NCBI RefSeq assembly: GCF_035658495.1 | Contig: NZ_CP141944.1 | Coordinates: 956,001 to 1,020,000 of the forward strand | Direction: 5' to 3' | Length of the DNA: 64,000 nucleotides | Origin: Novosphingobium sp. RL4 | Lineage (GTDB): Bacteria > Pseudomonadota > Alphaproteobacteria > Sphingomonadales > Sphingomonadaceae | Shown here: piece by piece, positions 10,983 to 20,898 of the stretch | How positions within the stretch are numbered: position 1 is the stretch's first letter | Layout: each line of letters starts with the position of its first letter | Position numbers and translations under genes: made by a program | The notes under the pieces: model-generated | Database searches by the model: none | What the model was told of the DNA's origin: nothing | Seen by the model: the letters and a program-made list of their open reading frames with translations, nothing else

Positions 10983-11507
10983 ATGATCCTCGGTGCAGTC
11001 CTTGCGGGCGGCAAGTCCAGTCGCTTCGGTAGCGACAAGGCACTGGCCGAATTCGGCGGCCATACATTGATCGCACTTGCCGTAGATGCGCTTTCGGGCT
11101 GGTGCGAGCATGTTGTGGTGGTCGGCCGCGAAACCGCGCCGGCGCCCACGCTTCCGGATTGGCCGAGGAGCGGCATGGGGCCGTTGGGCGGCCTGGCCGC
11201 AGCGCTCCACCATGCGCGCGACGAAGGCTACGAGGCGGTTTTGAGCTGCGGGGTGGATGCTGCCGTCCTGCCGGACAACCTGCTCGAGCTATTGGGAAGA
11301 GGTCCTGCCTGCCTCGCAGGGCAGCCGGTCATCGGCCTATGGCCTGCCGCTACCTTGGAAGTGCTGGAAGCTCTGCTCCATAGCGAGGAGCGTCATTCCA
11401 TGCGGCGGTTTGCCGAACTGGTCGGTGCGCGGCCGATCGAAACGGCGGTTCCGGTATCGAATATCAACACACCGCAGGATCTTGCGAGGCTGGCTCGAAA
11501 GGCCTGA
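10983..11507 (+). CDS. mobA: molybdenum cofactor guanylyltransferase MobA-like
   Basis: A 174-residue nucleotidyltransferase predicted to attach GMP to molybdopterin. The N-terminal signature MILGAVLAGGKSSRFGSDKAL is textbook MobA, followed by GMGPLGGLAAAL. The usual metal-site motif around DxP is altered: the protein reads GVDAAVLP, keeping the Asp but losing the Pro. The C-terminal SNINTPQDL is normal. Molybdenum enzymes elsewhere in the genome are implied; MocA and XdhC genes lie at about 31-33 kb. Confidence 0.88.
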   Translation: MILGAVLAGGKSSRFGSDKALAEFGGHTLIALAVDALSGWCEHVVVVGRETAPAPTLPDWPRSGMGPLGGLAAALHHARDEGYEAVLSCGVDAAVLPDNLLELLGRGPACLAGQPVIGLWPAATLEVLEALLHSEERHSMRRFAELVGARPIETAVPVSNINTPQDLARLARKA

Positions 11508-11531
11508 CGCATGTCCGGCGTCAGGCCTTTC
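11497..11531. terminator. bidirectional hairpin overlapping the mobA stop
   Basis: A perfect 14-bp stem (11497-11510 with 11518-11531) and 7-base loop. It includes the mobA TGA and ends four bases before the end of the convergent regulator gene, so it can serve both genes. The TTTC on one side and GAAA on the other give short T tails in both directions. Confidence 0.75.
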
Positions 11532-11535
11532 GGCA

Positions 11536-12276
11536 TCAGTGCGCGACTGCGCGAACCTTCACGGACGTCGGCGCCCCTTCGGTTTGCGCCGACGCTTCGT
11601 CGACGGGGCAACCATCTGGAACCCTCAGGCGGTAACCGCCGGAAGGCGAGGTTTCGATAACTCCGGCCAGCCCCACGAAAGCGAGCTTGCGGCGCAGGCG
11701 CGACATGTGGACAGCCACGCTGTTGGTTTCGGGCACGAAGCCCATGCGCCACACATCGTAGATGAGTTCCTGCTTGCTGACGAACTGGTCGAGCGAATCG
11801 GCCAGGCGCCAGATCAGAGCAAACTCACGTGGATTGAGATTGAGCGGCTTGCCGTCCCCGAATGCTTCGCGAGCGAGCAGGTCAAGGGTCAGTCGGCCGA
11901 TCCGCCGGCTGCGGGGCAGCCATTGGGTGAACTGCACGAGTCGGTTGGCGCGGGCGCCAAGCTCTTCGATGCAGATGCGATCGGTCACCACATCGCCAAA
12001 GCCGATTTCGAGCAGTGACGTGCGTTCCCGCGCTTCCTGGACGCCCACGATCAGGACGCATCTGCGAACTTCCTGATGAAGCGACGATAGCAGGCGCATC
12101 CACTCGACACTGTCGAGTTCGGCGGCGTCTATCAGCCCGACGCAGTCGGACGATGGTTGCCCGTCTGGATCGAGTATCCAGCCGCAGCGTTGCAGGTCGA
12201 GTCTTTCAGGCATTGTCTCAGGCGCCAGCCATCGAAATCTTGGCGCGTGGCATTCGCTCTTTCCCAGATAGGTCAT
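11536..12276 (-). CDS. winged-helix (OmpR/PhoB-type) DNA-binding protein with a degenerate N-terminal domain
   Basis: A 246-residue protein. The C-terminal third is a clear OmpR-type winged helix: LNLNPREFALIWRLADSLDQFVSKQELIYDVW, then NSVAVHMSRLRRKL and a wing ending SGGYRL. The N-terminal 120 residues have receiver-like size and alternation (CVGLIDAAELDSVEWMRL, RCVLIVGV) but no obvious cluster of acidic phosphorylation residues and no conserved Lys, so it is probably not phosphorylated. No histidine kinase is nearby. Its targets are unknown. Confidence 0.8.
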   Translation of the reverse strand: MTYLGKSECHAPRFRWLAPETMPERLDLQRCGWILDPDGQPSSDCVGLIDAAELDSVEWMRLLSSLHQEVRRCVLIVGVQEARERTSLLEIGFGDVVTDRICIEELGARANRLVQFTQWLPRSRRIGRLTLDLLAREAFGDGKPLNLNPREFALIWRLADSLDQFVSKQELIYDVWRMGFVPETNSVAVHMSRLRRKLAFVGLAGVIETSPSGGYRLRVPDGCPVDEASAQTEGAPTSVKVRAVAH

Positions 12277-12362
12277 TCCCCCCCCAATCTGATCAGCCCC
12301 AGTGGTGTTAAAAGAAGTCTATATACTGGGCTATGTGCCCTAGGGAACAACACCTAAATTCT

Positions 12363-12402
12363 TACAGGCAGGCCATTGAACGTCTGTCATGGCCTGCCTG
12401 TA
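12363..12402. terminator. 14-bp hairpin between aminotransferase and regulator genes
   Basis: A perfect inverted repeat (12363-12376 with 12389-12402) around a 12-base loop. It lies directly after the stop of the aminotransferase gene and upstream of the winged-helix gene, both on the minus strand. There is no T tract; it most likely ends or insulates the aminotransferase transcript. Confidence 0.6.
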
Positions 12403-12409
12403 GTCCAAA

Positions 12410-13609
<1,200 letters not shown>

Positions 13610-13826
13610 GACCTCGGTGAATCCATAAAACACGCGGCGAGAAGTGCCGCGCGGGTTCCTGTAGGGGAATAAGGCCCCGGCGCAAATGGCCGATACGCAA
13701 TTGTGCGACGTGCAAATGATGTCCCGCGCAACTTTTGTCCGGTTGGCGGCGGGCGGTGCAGTCGATAGGTATCGGAGGGAGGAGATTCGCCCGGGATCGC
13801 CCGCTGCAAATGGAGTTCGACCGCAT

Positions 13827-15695
13827 ATGGCGACCGACGCCACCGACCTGTTCACCGAGATGTTCCGGGGCCAGGCCCAGCAGGTCACTGGCCTGTTCGG
13901 GCAGCTTGTCCCGGCCGAAGGTACGCCCGAGGCCGAGACTGCCGTTCAGTGGGCCGAGATCGCCAGCCGCATGCATTCGATCTGGACCGAGTTCCAGGTG
14001 GAGCAACTCGGCAAGGCGAAGGGCACGCCGCATTATGCCGATCCCATGAAGTGGATTGCCACGGCCGAGGCGGTCGTGCGCCAGTTGCCGTTTTCCGATC
14101 CGCAGATCCAGCAGCGGCTGTGGGGCGAAGCCGTGGATCTCGTCAACGGGGTGCTCGGTCAGTACGGCCTTGGCCCGCGAGCCGGGTTGAAGCAGGACAA
14201 CGGAGAGGCGCAGCCCGAACTGCCTCGCAGCGATCGCCGTTTTGCCGATCCGGAATGGCGCCGCCAGCCGTTCTTCGCGGTGCTTCACCAACTCTATCTG
14301 CTGTTCGCGGACGAGGTGACGCGCATGGCCGGGGCGGTCGAGGGGCTGGAGCCGGCGAAGAAGGCGCAGCTCATGTTCGCGGCGCGTGCGGTCGTCGATG
14401 CGCTGAGCCCGGCGAACTTCCCTCTGACCAATCCGGTCGCTCTGGAAGCCGCGAGCCGGACCAAGGGTGAAAGCCTGGTCCGCGGCTTCGAGAACATGCT
14501 CGATGATATGCGCAAGGGACAACTCACCCACACTCGGCCCGGTGCCTTCGTGTTGGGGGAGAACATCGCGGTAACGCCGGGCAAGGTCGTGTTCGAGACT
14601 CCGCTCTACCAGCTGATCCAGTATACGCCGACAACGGACAAGGTGCTCAAGACCCCGCTGCTGATCTTCCCGCCCTGGATCAACCGGTTCTACATCCTCG
14701 ACCTCAACGCGAAGAAAAGCTTCGTGCGCTGGGCCGTTGAGCAGGGCGTGACCGTGTTCATGGTTTCGTGGAAGTCGGCGGATGCGGGCATGGCCGGTGT
14801 CGTGTGGGACGACTATATCGCCGCGCAGGTCGAAGCGATCGACCATGTGCGCGAAAGGCTCGGCGTACCTTCCGTTCATACCATCGGATACTGCGTCGCC
14901 GGAACCACGCTTGCTGCAACCTTGGCCGTGCTGGCGCGCAAGGGCGAGGCTGACAAGGTTGCCAGTGCCACCTTCTTCACCGCACAAGTCGATTTCGAGG
15001 AAGCGGGAGACCTGAAGAACTTCGTGGACGACCAGCAGATCGAGACGCTCGGCAAGCTTTCGCCCGAAGGTTATCTCGATGGGCGCTACCTTGCCGCCAC
15101 GTTCAACATCCTGCGCGGCAACGACTTGATCTGGAGCTACGTCGAGAAGAACTACCTCAAGGGCGAGGAATATCCGGCGTTCGACCTGCTCCACTGGAAC
15201 GGCGATGTGACGAACCTGCCGGCGGGATGGCACCGGGACTATCTGCGGGACCTCTATCGCGATAACCGGCTGGTCGTTGCCGATTCGATGCAGGCTTGCG
15301 GTGTCCCGATCGACCTTCACCGGATCGCTACGCCGGTCTATATTCAGGCGGGAAGCGAAGATCACATCGCGCCCCCGCAGAGCGTGTGGAAGCTCACCCA
15401 CTATCTGGCAGGTCCCTGGACCTTCCTGCTTGCAGGGTCAGGTCATATTGCCGGCGTGGTCAATCCGCCCAGTTCGAACAAGTACCAGTACTGGGTCAAC
15501 GATGCGCGGCCGGACACTCTCGGTGCTTTCATCGAAGGGGCTCATGAGCATCCCGGAAGTTGGTGGCCGCACTGGGCAGAGTGGCTGCGGGCGCTGGATT
15601 CGGCTGAGATTCCCGCCCGTGGAAAGCGGCGCCCCGGCGGCCGGGGGGATAAGGTGATCGAGGATGCGCCGGGCCGTTACGTGGCCACGCGCTGA
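13827..15695 (+). CDS. phaC: class I poly(3-hydroxyalkanoate) synthase
   Basis: A 622-residue class I PHA synthase that polymerises (R)-3-hydroxyacyl-CoA on granule surfaces. The lipase-like box GYCVAG holds the catalytic Cys at about residue 356; the catalytic Asp is in GSEDHIAPP (about 512) and His in GSGHIAGVVNPP (about 540). The N-terminal 200 residues are the usual PhaC_N domain with W-rich segments such as RRFADPEWRRQPFF. ATG at 13827 gives the normal length and has TGGAG upstream; the ORF itself opens at 13686. The phasin gene follows 464 bases later. Confidence 0.96.
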   Translation: MATDATDLFTEMFRGQAQQVTGLFGQLVPAEGTPEAETAVQWAEIASRMHSIWTEFQVEQLGKAKGTPHYADPMKWIATAEAVVRQLPFSDPQIQQRLWGEAVDLVNGVLGQYGLGPRAGLKQDNGEAQPELPRSDRRFADPEWRRQPFFAVLHQLYLLFADEVTRMAGAVEGLEPAKKAQLMFAARAVVDALSPANFPLTNPVALEAASRTKGESLVRGFENMLDDMRKGQLTHTRPGAFVLGENIAVTPGKVVFETPLYQLIQYTPTTDKVLKTPLLIFPPWINRFYILDLNAKKSFVRWAVEQGVTVFMVSWKSADAGMAGVVWDDYIAAQVEAIDHVRERLGVPSVHTIGYCVAGTTLAATLAVLARKGEADKVASATFFTAQVDFEEAGDLKNFVDDQQIETLGKLSPEGYLDGRYLAATFNILRGNDLIWSYVEKNYLKGEEYPAFDLLHWNGDVTNLPAGWHRDYLRDLYRDNRLVVADSMQACGVPIDLHRIATPVYIQAGSEDHIAPPQSVWKLTHYLAGPWTFLLAGSGHIAGVVNPPSSNKYQYWVNDARPDTLGAFIEGAHEHPGSWWPHWAEWLRALDSAEIPARGKRRPGGRGDKVIEDAPGRYVATR

Positions 15696-15714
15696 TTTTG
15701 CCCCATTGCGGAGA

Positions 15715-15741
15715 CGGTCCGGAACTTTCGCATCCGGACCG
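15715..15741 (+). terminator. hairpin after phaC
   Basis: A 9-bp perfect stem (15715-15723 with 15733-15741) and 9-base loop begins about 20 bases after the phaC stop. No T tract follows, so termination is likely but not certain. Confidence 0.55.
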
Positions 15742-15975
15742 GCGGTATCAATAGTGCCAGTCCGGCGCAGGAGTAGTCCCTTCGCCTCAGATTGCCGTGA
15801 TAGAGCGCTTCGCAATTGCCGCGCGAAAATGGTGGCATCCAAGGATTTGTCCGTATTTTACTGAAACTTCGTTGCCGTTAAGCCGTTGCTTGCGGGACGA
15901 TGCGTCGCCCATTCGCCGTTCGAAAACCCCGCGGGAGCCACAGTTCGCCGCGGATGCTGCGTTGCAACGTTTACG

Positions 15976-15986
15976 CTGCAGTGCAG
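15976..15986. promoter_or_regulatory. candidate PhaR operator
   Basis: The site reads CTGC-AGT-GCAG, extended to a 13-base palindrome GCTGCAGTGCAGC. This equals the CTGC-N3/4-GCAG form known for PhaR, the PHA-responsive repressor of phasin genes in Paracoccus-type bacteria. It lies about 175 bases upstream of the phasin start in the phaC-phasin gap, where PhaR sites are expected. No phaR gene is in this window. Confidence 0.55.
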
Positions 15987-16159
15987 CATGAGGGCATTGA
16001 CTTCGCTCCTGCGAAATCATATTGTGCATTGCAACAAAGATATTTCCGAATCGCAATCTTTCAGCTTCGGGGCCCCATGGCGGAAAATTATCCGCCGCCT
16101 CATGATTGATCGCGATCCGCCCGAGACCCGTTTGCCAGCAGGAACGCAGGAACAGTCAT

Positions 16160-17179
16160 ATGGCCGGCCAGGAAGAGACGAAGGATGAGGTACTTGCTGA
16201 AAAGGCCTATGAGGCTGCCGCTGCAAAAGCGCCGGTAGAGGTGCCCAAGCCAGTGCCTCCTGCTCCGAAGAGGGAATCGGCAAAGCCCATCTCCGACATC
16301 GCGGAAGCGGCCGTTGAGCCGAAATCGGTTGTTGCCGCTCCTGCTCCCAAGGCCGAGCCGGCTCCAGCTGTTTCCAAGGCCAGCCCGCCTGCTGCTCCGA
16401 AAACTGCCAAGGCGAAGGTTGTAAAGGCAAAGCCTGCGAAGGCGCCGAAACCGGCTGTGAAGGTCCTGGCTGCGGCGAACCCGGCAAAGGCGCCCGTGGC
16501 CAAGGTCAAGGCTGCGCCTGCGGCAAAGATCGCTGCGGTGGCCAAGCCCGCCGCGCCGAAGAAAGTTGTTCCGGCCAAGCCCGTAGCGGCAAAGCCGGTC
16601 ATCAAGGCCGCCAAGGCGAAGCCGGTCCTCGTGGCCGTGACGAAGCCTTTGGCGCCAAAAGCCAACGCGGCAAAAAAGACCGCTGAGACCAAGACAGTCA
16701 AGTTCGCAGGACTTTTCACACCATTCATGCTCGAGGAAAAAACGATGGACATGAGCGCTAACTTCGCCGGCTTCCAGGATGCCATTACCGAAGCTCAGAC
16801 CAAGGCGAAGGCCGCATTCGAAAAGAGCGCTGTCGCGTTCGGCGAAGTGGGCGATTTCACCAAGGGCAATGTCGAAGCCGTGCTGGAATCGGGCAAGATC
16901 TTCGCTGAAGGCCTCCAGGGCTTCGGTTCCGAGTTCGTCGCTGAAGGTCGCAGTGCTTTCGAGACGCTGACCGGCGACATCAAGGAACTTGCCGCTGCCA
17001 AGTCTCCCAACGACTTCTTCAAGCTCCAGGGTGATCTGGCCCGCAAGAACTTCGACAGCGCCGTTGCCTACGGTTCGAAGAACAGCGAAGCCGTTCTCAA
17101 GCTGATGAGCGACGTGTTCGCGCCGCTTTCGGGCCGCGTTAGCCTCGCAGTGGAAAAGGCCCGCCAGACGGCTGCCTAA
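16160..17179 (+). CDS. phasin with Lys/Ala/Pro-rich N-terminal half
   Basis: A 339-residue granule-associated protein. Residues about 20-190 are a low-complexity run of Ala, Lys and Pro with repeated KPAKAPKP- and [12 protein letters not shown] units, similar in composition to histone H1 and to the nucleoid-binding tail of PhaF. Residues about 196-339 are a phasin_2 domain ([22 protein letters not shown], then long amphipathic helices). The start is ATG 16160. A second good start lies at 16745 just before the phasin domain. The context after phaC supports a PHA role; DNA binding by the basic half is inferred. Confidence 0.87.
   Translation: MAGQEETKDEVLAEKAYEAAAAKAPVEVPKPVPPAPKRESAKPISDIAEAAVEPKSVVAAPAPKAEPAPAVSKASPPAAPKTAKAKVVKAKPAKAPKPAVKVLAAANPAKAPVAKVKAAPAAKIAAVAKPAAPKKVVPAKPVAAKPVIKAAKAKPVLVAVTKPLAPKANAAKKTAETKTVKFAGLFTPFMLEEKTMDMSANFAGFQDAITEAQTKAKAAFEKSAVAFGEVGDFTKGNVEAVLESGKIFAEGLQGFGSEFVAEGRSAFETLTGDIKELAAAKSPNDFFKLQGDLARKNFDSAVAYGSKNSEAVLKLMSDVFAPLSGRVSLAVEKARQTAA
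16733..16747 (+). promoter_or_regulatory. internal ribosome site and start inside the phasin gene
   Basis: GAGGA at 16733-16737 sits seven bases before ATG 16745-16747, in frame, exactly at the border between the basic region and the phasin domain. Translation from here would give a 144-residue protein of ordinary phasin length. The site is stronger than the one in front of the upstream ATG at 16160. Confidence 0.5.
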
Positions 17180-17211
17180 GCCGCTTTGGGTTATTTCGCA
17201 GCCATCATTTG

Positions 17212-17241
17212 ACGGTCGGACGAGGCAACTCGTCCGACCGT
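17212..17241 (+). terminator. hairpin after the phasin gene
   Basis: A perfect 13-bp stem (17212-17224 with 17229-17241) capped by a GCAA tetraloop lies 33 bases after the phasin stop. The tail is only TTCT, but stem length and loop type suggest a strong terminator or 3' stabiliser. Confidence 0.75.
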
Positions 17242-17312
17242 TCTGCCGTCAATCGACGCAATCTTGGCGGGACATCTTGTTTCCCGGCGCTCCGATACGA
17301 TATTCTGCCATC

Positions 17313-17744
17313 ATGCTTTCCCCTGTCGTCGATTCCCAGCTGCCCCTTTCCGTGCCTGCGCACATCATGTCCGCGCGCGCCGAACGTGTGCTTTCCGCAC
17401 CGGTGGGAGCGGGAGACGATCAGGATCCCGATCGGGGGGGCGGTGACGACGATCAGCTCGGCGTCGCGACCAAGACGCGGGCCAAGCCGAAAAAGCCGAG
17501 CCAGTTCAAAGTGCTGATGCTCAATGACGATTACACCCCGATGGAATTCGTGGTGCTGGTCCTCAAGCGTTTCTTTCACATGGACCTGGAGCAGGCGACG
17601 CGGGTCATGCTTCATGTCCATCAGAAGGGCGTCGGCGTATGCGGGATTTTTCCTTACGAGATCGCCGAAACCAAGGTGAACCAGGTGATGGATTTTGCCA
17701 GGCAGAACCAGCATCCTCTCCAGTGCACGCTGGAAAAGGCCTGA
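17313..17744 (+). CDS. clpS: ClpS, ClpA adaptor for N-degron proteolysis
   Basis: An adaptor that hands N-degron substrates to ClpAP. The core runs from about residue 60: [17 protein letters not shown] with the N-degron pocket residues (NDDYT, M), then [22 protein letters not shown]. The 143-residue form from ATG 17313 has an N-terminal extension of about 55 residues, including an acidic Gly/Asp patch, longer than the usual flexible tail. ATG 17367 is an alternative start. Neither has a clear ribosome site. Confidence 0.92.
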   Translation: MLSPVVDSQLPLSVPAHIMSARAERVLSAPVGAGDDQDPDRGGGDDDQLGVATKTRAKPKKPSQFKVLMLNDDYTPMEFVVLVLKRFFHMDLEQATRVMLHVHQKGVGVCGIFPYEIAETKVNQVMDFARQNQHPLQCTLEKA

Positions 17745-17766
17745 ACGGCTGATTCGCCTGATCCGG

Positions 17767-18231
17767 TCAGGGCGTGGTGGCCTTGCCGGGCGGGACCTCA
17801 TACTTTTCGGCCAGAGCGCGGAAGAGAGCGGCGATGATCGCTGCTGCGGATGATTGTGCCGTGGCTTCTGCGGACGGTCCGCTATTCGGTAACGTCACTT
17901 CCGCCCAGTCGTGCAACGGGTTGAGCGATTCGATGCGCAAGAGCGCGCCGACAGGCAGCAACGCTATCGCAGCGCCGGCACAGTCGTTCCTGCCCAGAAG
18001 CCTCGCGGCTTCCCGTTCCTGAACATTCCAGCTTTCCGGGTTCGCAGGCCGCCGCCAGCGACCCAGGACCAGCATCGCTTCGCGGACGATTATCGGAGTG
18101 TCCGATCGTGTTGCGGCTTGCGCTCTGGCGGCAAAGTGCCGAAACCCGTCGGTAAGGCCTGGTATGGCGGCTTCAGGCGGGCTTTGGGGAATGGGGGGCT
18201 GGGGGATGGCTTCAGGATTGTCGGACGGCAT
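17767..18231 (-). CDS. conserved-looking protein of unknown function
   Basis: A 154-residue protein. After a Pro-rich N-terminus (about 25 residues) it has a mixed helical region (LTDGFRHFAARAQAATRSDTPIIVREAMLVLGRW), a middle NVQEREAARLLGRNDCAGAAIALLPVGALLRIESL, and an Ala-rich C-terminal helix followed by ALAEKYEVPPG. I do not recognise a family, and no signal peptide or membrane span is evident. The start at 18231 avoids the Arg-rich upstream extension. It is convergent with clpS. Confidence 0.6.
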   Translation of the reverse strand: MPSDNPEAIPQPPIPQSPPEAAIPGLTDGFRHFAARAQAATRSDTPIIVREAMLVLGRWRRPANPESWNVQEREAARLLGRNDCAGAAIALLPVGALLRIESLNPLHDWAEVTLPNSGPSAEATAQSSAAAIIAALFRALAEKYEVPPGKATTP

Positions 18232-18543
18232 GGCGGCTTTCGTCGGGGGGCGATGCGAGTGCGGGTGAGGCCGCTCGCGGGGATCGCCCCATTCGGCGGA
18301 AGGTTGACGCTGGCAACGTGAAACGGGCTGATTTAACCGTGAAATGGCGCAAGGTCGGGCGCGCCCGGGCGGCGAAGCTTTTGGGGGCTCCGTCCGCCGC
18401 ATCCGAATGCCCGTTTGTCGCTCTACAACGGCCTGCGCGAATGTTCCCTCCGCTTGCAAAGACAATTCGCTTTGCCCACTCGCGCCAAGCCGTTAAGGGC
18501 TGGGAGCACGATTTTCTCACGACGCCCCGGTGAACCTCTCAGC
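18232..18543. other. 312-base divergent spacer upstream of lptF
   Basis: This lies between the minus-strand unknown gene and lptF. Open frames exist (for example a 71-codon plus-strand frame from a GTG at 18318) but they have no ribosome site or recognisable sequence. It probably holds the lptFG promoter; I see no clear -35/-10 pair. Confidence 0.4.
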
Positions 18544-19770
18544 GTGAAATTCTTCAGCGCCATCGATCGCTATATCTTCCGCCTCGTGCTGATGCCGATG
18601 CTCGGCATTTTTCTGCTCGCGGCATCCTTGCTCGTGCTCGACAAGATGCTGCGGCTGTTCGACTTCGTGGCGACCGAAGGCGGGCCGATCGGCGTCGTTT
18701 TCAAGATGCTGGCAAACCTGCTGCCGGAATATGCGAGCCTTGCAATTCCGCTGGGGCTCATGCTCGGTATCCTGCTCGCATTCCGCAAGCTCGCCACGTC
18801 GAGCGAACTCGACGTCATGCGTGCCGTGGGCCTCAGCTACACCCGCCTTCTGCGCGTGCCCTATATCATCGCTCTGGTTCTGGCAGCGTTGAACTTCGCG
18901 ATCGTCGGATATCTGCAGCCGCTGGCGCGATATTACTACGAAGAGCTGAACTACGAGCTGAAATCGGGTGCGCTGGGAGCCTCGATCAAGGTCGGTGAAT
19001 TCACTTCGCTCAAGGACCGGATCGCGCTGCGCATCGACGAAAGCCGTGACAACGGGCGTCGTCTCATCGGTATTTTCGCCCGCGTCGCGAACGAGAAGGG
19101 CCAGGTGCTTTCGATTTCTGCGCGGGAGGGGCAATTCCTGGCACTCAAGGGGGCACCTGATACGATCATCCTGCGGCTCGATCAGGGGCAGATCATTCAG
19201 GACATGCCCGGCAAGGAGCCGCGCGTCCTGTCGTTCACGCGTCATGACCTGCCGATCGAACTTCCCCAGATCGAGAAATTCCGCCAGCGCGGCGGGCAGG
19301 ACCGTGAATATCTGCTGCCCGAACTTGCCAAGCTCGGCTGGAATGACAGCCTTCCCAAGGAGGAGCGGGTCTCGAGCCAGGCGAATTTCAACTATCGCAT
19401 GGTTGAGGTCGTGATGATGTTGCTGCTTCCGCTTCTGGCGGTGGCTCTGGCGATTCCGCCGAAACGCTCTACGTCCGCGCTGGGCCTGTTCGTCTCTATC
19501 GTCATGGTCGTCGCCTATCACAAGGTGAACCAGTACGCGGCCGACGTTGCCTCCCTGGGCAAGATCAATCCGATTTTCGGGCTTTGGGGACCGTTCCTCA
19601 TGCTCTCCGCGCTGATCCTCTGGATGTACTGGCGGGTTGCCTACGTCCCCGGCGGTCAGGCCATCGGTTGGCTGGAGAAGGGCGTCGAGATTGTCGTCAA
19701 ACGCCTCAAGTCCCTGTTGAAGCGCCGCCAGAGCGGACCGCTCCTGCCTGAACCCGCGGACCCTTCCTGA
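18544..19770 (+). CDS. lptF: LPS export permease LptF
   Basis: An inner-membrane permease of the LptB2FG transporter, which lifts lipopolysaccharide onto the Lpt bridge. The 408-residue product has three N-terminal and three C-terminal membrane helices around a periplasmic beta-jellyroll. Typical stretches are IDRYIFRLVLMPMLGIFLLAA, the second-helix region with SLAIPLGLMLGILLAFRKLATSSELDVMRAVG (coupling helix) and LLLPLLAVALAIPPKRSTSALG. GTG 18544 is taken as start because it gives the usual N-terminus; the upstream part of the ORF is not membrane-like. It is one base from lptG. Confidence 0.93.
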   Translation: MKFFSAIDRYIFRLVLMPMLGIFLLAASLLVLDKMLRLFDFVATEGGPIGVVFKMLANLLPEYASLAIPLGLMLGILLAFRKLATSSELDVMRAVGLSYTRLLRVPYIIALVLAALNFAIVGYLQPLARYYYEELNYELKSGALGASIKVGEFTSLKDRIALRIDESRDNGRRLIGIFARVANEKGQVLSISAREGQFLALKGAPDTIILRLDQGQIIQDMPGKEPRVLSFTRHDLPIELPQIEKFRQRGGQDREYLLPELAKLGWNDSLPKEERVSSQANFNYRMVEVVMMLLLPLLAVALAIPPKRSTSALGLFVSIVMVVAYHKVNQYAADVASLGKINPIFGLWGPFLMLSALILWMYWRVAYVPGGQAIGWLEKGVEIVVKRLKSLLKRRQSGPLLPEPADPS

Positions 19771-19771
19771 G

Positions 19772-20869
19772 ATGCAGTTCGAATTCTTTCCCTCGCGCAC
19801 CCTGACCTGGTATCTCGCGCGGCTGTTCATCACCCGCATCCTGGCGGTGCTGCTGATGCTGGTTCTCGTGCTTCAGGTCCTCGACCTGCTGGGCGAAAGC
19901 GGAGACATCCTGGCTTATCCCGGTAACGGCGAAGCCCAGCTGTTCTACTATGTGACCTTGCGGATACCGCAGCTCGTCGCGCGGTTCCTGCCGTACTCGG
20001 TGCTGCTGGCGACGATCATCACGCTCGCCACGCTGAACCAGAACAGCGAGGTCATCTCGATGAAGGCGGCGGGTCTTTCGGCGCATCAGGTGCTGGCACC
20101 CCTGATTCTCGCCGCGATGGTGATTTCCGTGGGTAGCCTTGCCTTCAACGAGCGCGTGGTCACACGTGCCTCGGCGGCGCTCGATGCCTGGCAGGCCGTG
20201 AAGTACGGGCCTGTTCCCAAGGACACCAAGGCGAAGGTGAATCTCTATCTGGCCGACGGGCAGGACTTGCTGATGGCGGCGAGTCTATCCGGGAACGGCA
20301 GCCAGATGACGCTCAACGGCGTGACGTTCTATCGCCGCGATGCGAACGACATGGTTGTCGAGCAGCTGCGTGCGGACCGCGCGACATACCAGAACCCGGG
20401 CTGGCGTTTCGAGAAACCCACCCGTTTCGAAGTGGCGACGACCACGACGACGAAGCTCGCCTCCGCCACTGTCGCCCCGGGCATCACGCCGGCGAAGATC
20501 ATGATCACCAATGTCGATGCCGATTCGGAAAACCTGTTCGAACTCTCCGCTTCGATCGAAGCCATGAAGGTCGCCGGACGGCGGACGAGCGAGCTTGAAG
20601 CCGCGTGGTGGCACAAGCTTTCCGGGCCGTTCTCCTCGGTGCTGATGCCGCTGCTCGGCGCAGTTGCCGCGTTCGGTCTGGCGCGGTCGGGCCAGCTTCT
20701 GATCCGCGCGGTCATCGGCATGGCTCTGGGCTTTGCCTATTTCGTGCTCGACAATGCAGCGCTGGCGATGGGTAACTTCGGCGGCTATCCGCCGTTGATC
20801 GCGGCCTGGGCGCCGTTCGTGCTCTTCGCCCTCATCGGTGAGACGGTGCTGATCCGAACCGAGGAATAG
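19772..20869 (+). CDS. lptG: LPS export permease LptG
   Basis: The partner permease of LptF, 365 residues. It opens with RTLTWYLARLFITRILAVLLML, has the coupling region LATLNQNSEVISMKAAGLSAHQVL after helix 3, a periplasmic domain of about 170 residues and a C-terminal block with LSGPFSSVLMPLLGAVAAFGLARSG. The ATG at 19772 follows the lptF stop by one base, so the pair is one transcriptional and translational unit. An intrinsic terminator follows at 20899-20937. Confidence 0.94.
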   Translation: MQFEFFPSRTLTWYLARLFITRILAVLLMLVLVLQVLDLLGESGDILAYPGNGEAQLFYYVTLRIPQLVARFLPYSVLLATIITLATLNQNSEVISMKAAGLSAHQVLAPLILAAMVISVGSLAFNERVVTRASAALDAWQAVKYGPVPKDTKAKVNLYLADGQDLLMAASLSGNGSQMTLNGVTFYRRDANDMVVEQLRADRATYQNPGWRFEKPTRFEVATTTTTKLASATVAPGITPAKIMITNVDADSENLFELSASIEAMKVAGRRTSELEAAWWHKLSGPFSSVLMPLLGAVAAFGLARSGQLLIRAVIGMALGFAYFVLDNAALAMGNFGGYPPLIAAWAPFVLFALIGETVLIRTEE

Positions 20870-20898
20870 CCCGTCTTCTTCCAACATCACCGGATATG

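Larger units (their letters stand above)
15696..16159. other. 464-base phaC-phasin intergenic region
   Basis: No gene of convincing quality. It holds a terminator-like hairpin right after phaC (15715-15741), a TGC-rich palindrome matching the PhaR operator form (15976-15986) and further TTGCAA-containing patches at about 15961 and 16030. It is AT-richer than its surroundings toward the right half, as expected of a promoter for the phasin gene. Confidence 0.6.

Noticed and set aside
16220-16720. Repeat array inside the phasin gene
   Set aside because: The repetition follows codons for Ala, Lys and Pro and varies at third positions. It is protein-level low complexity, not a DNA repeat or CRISPR.
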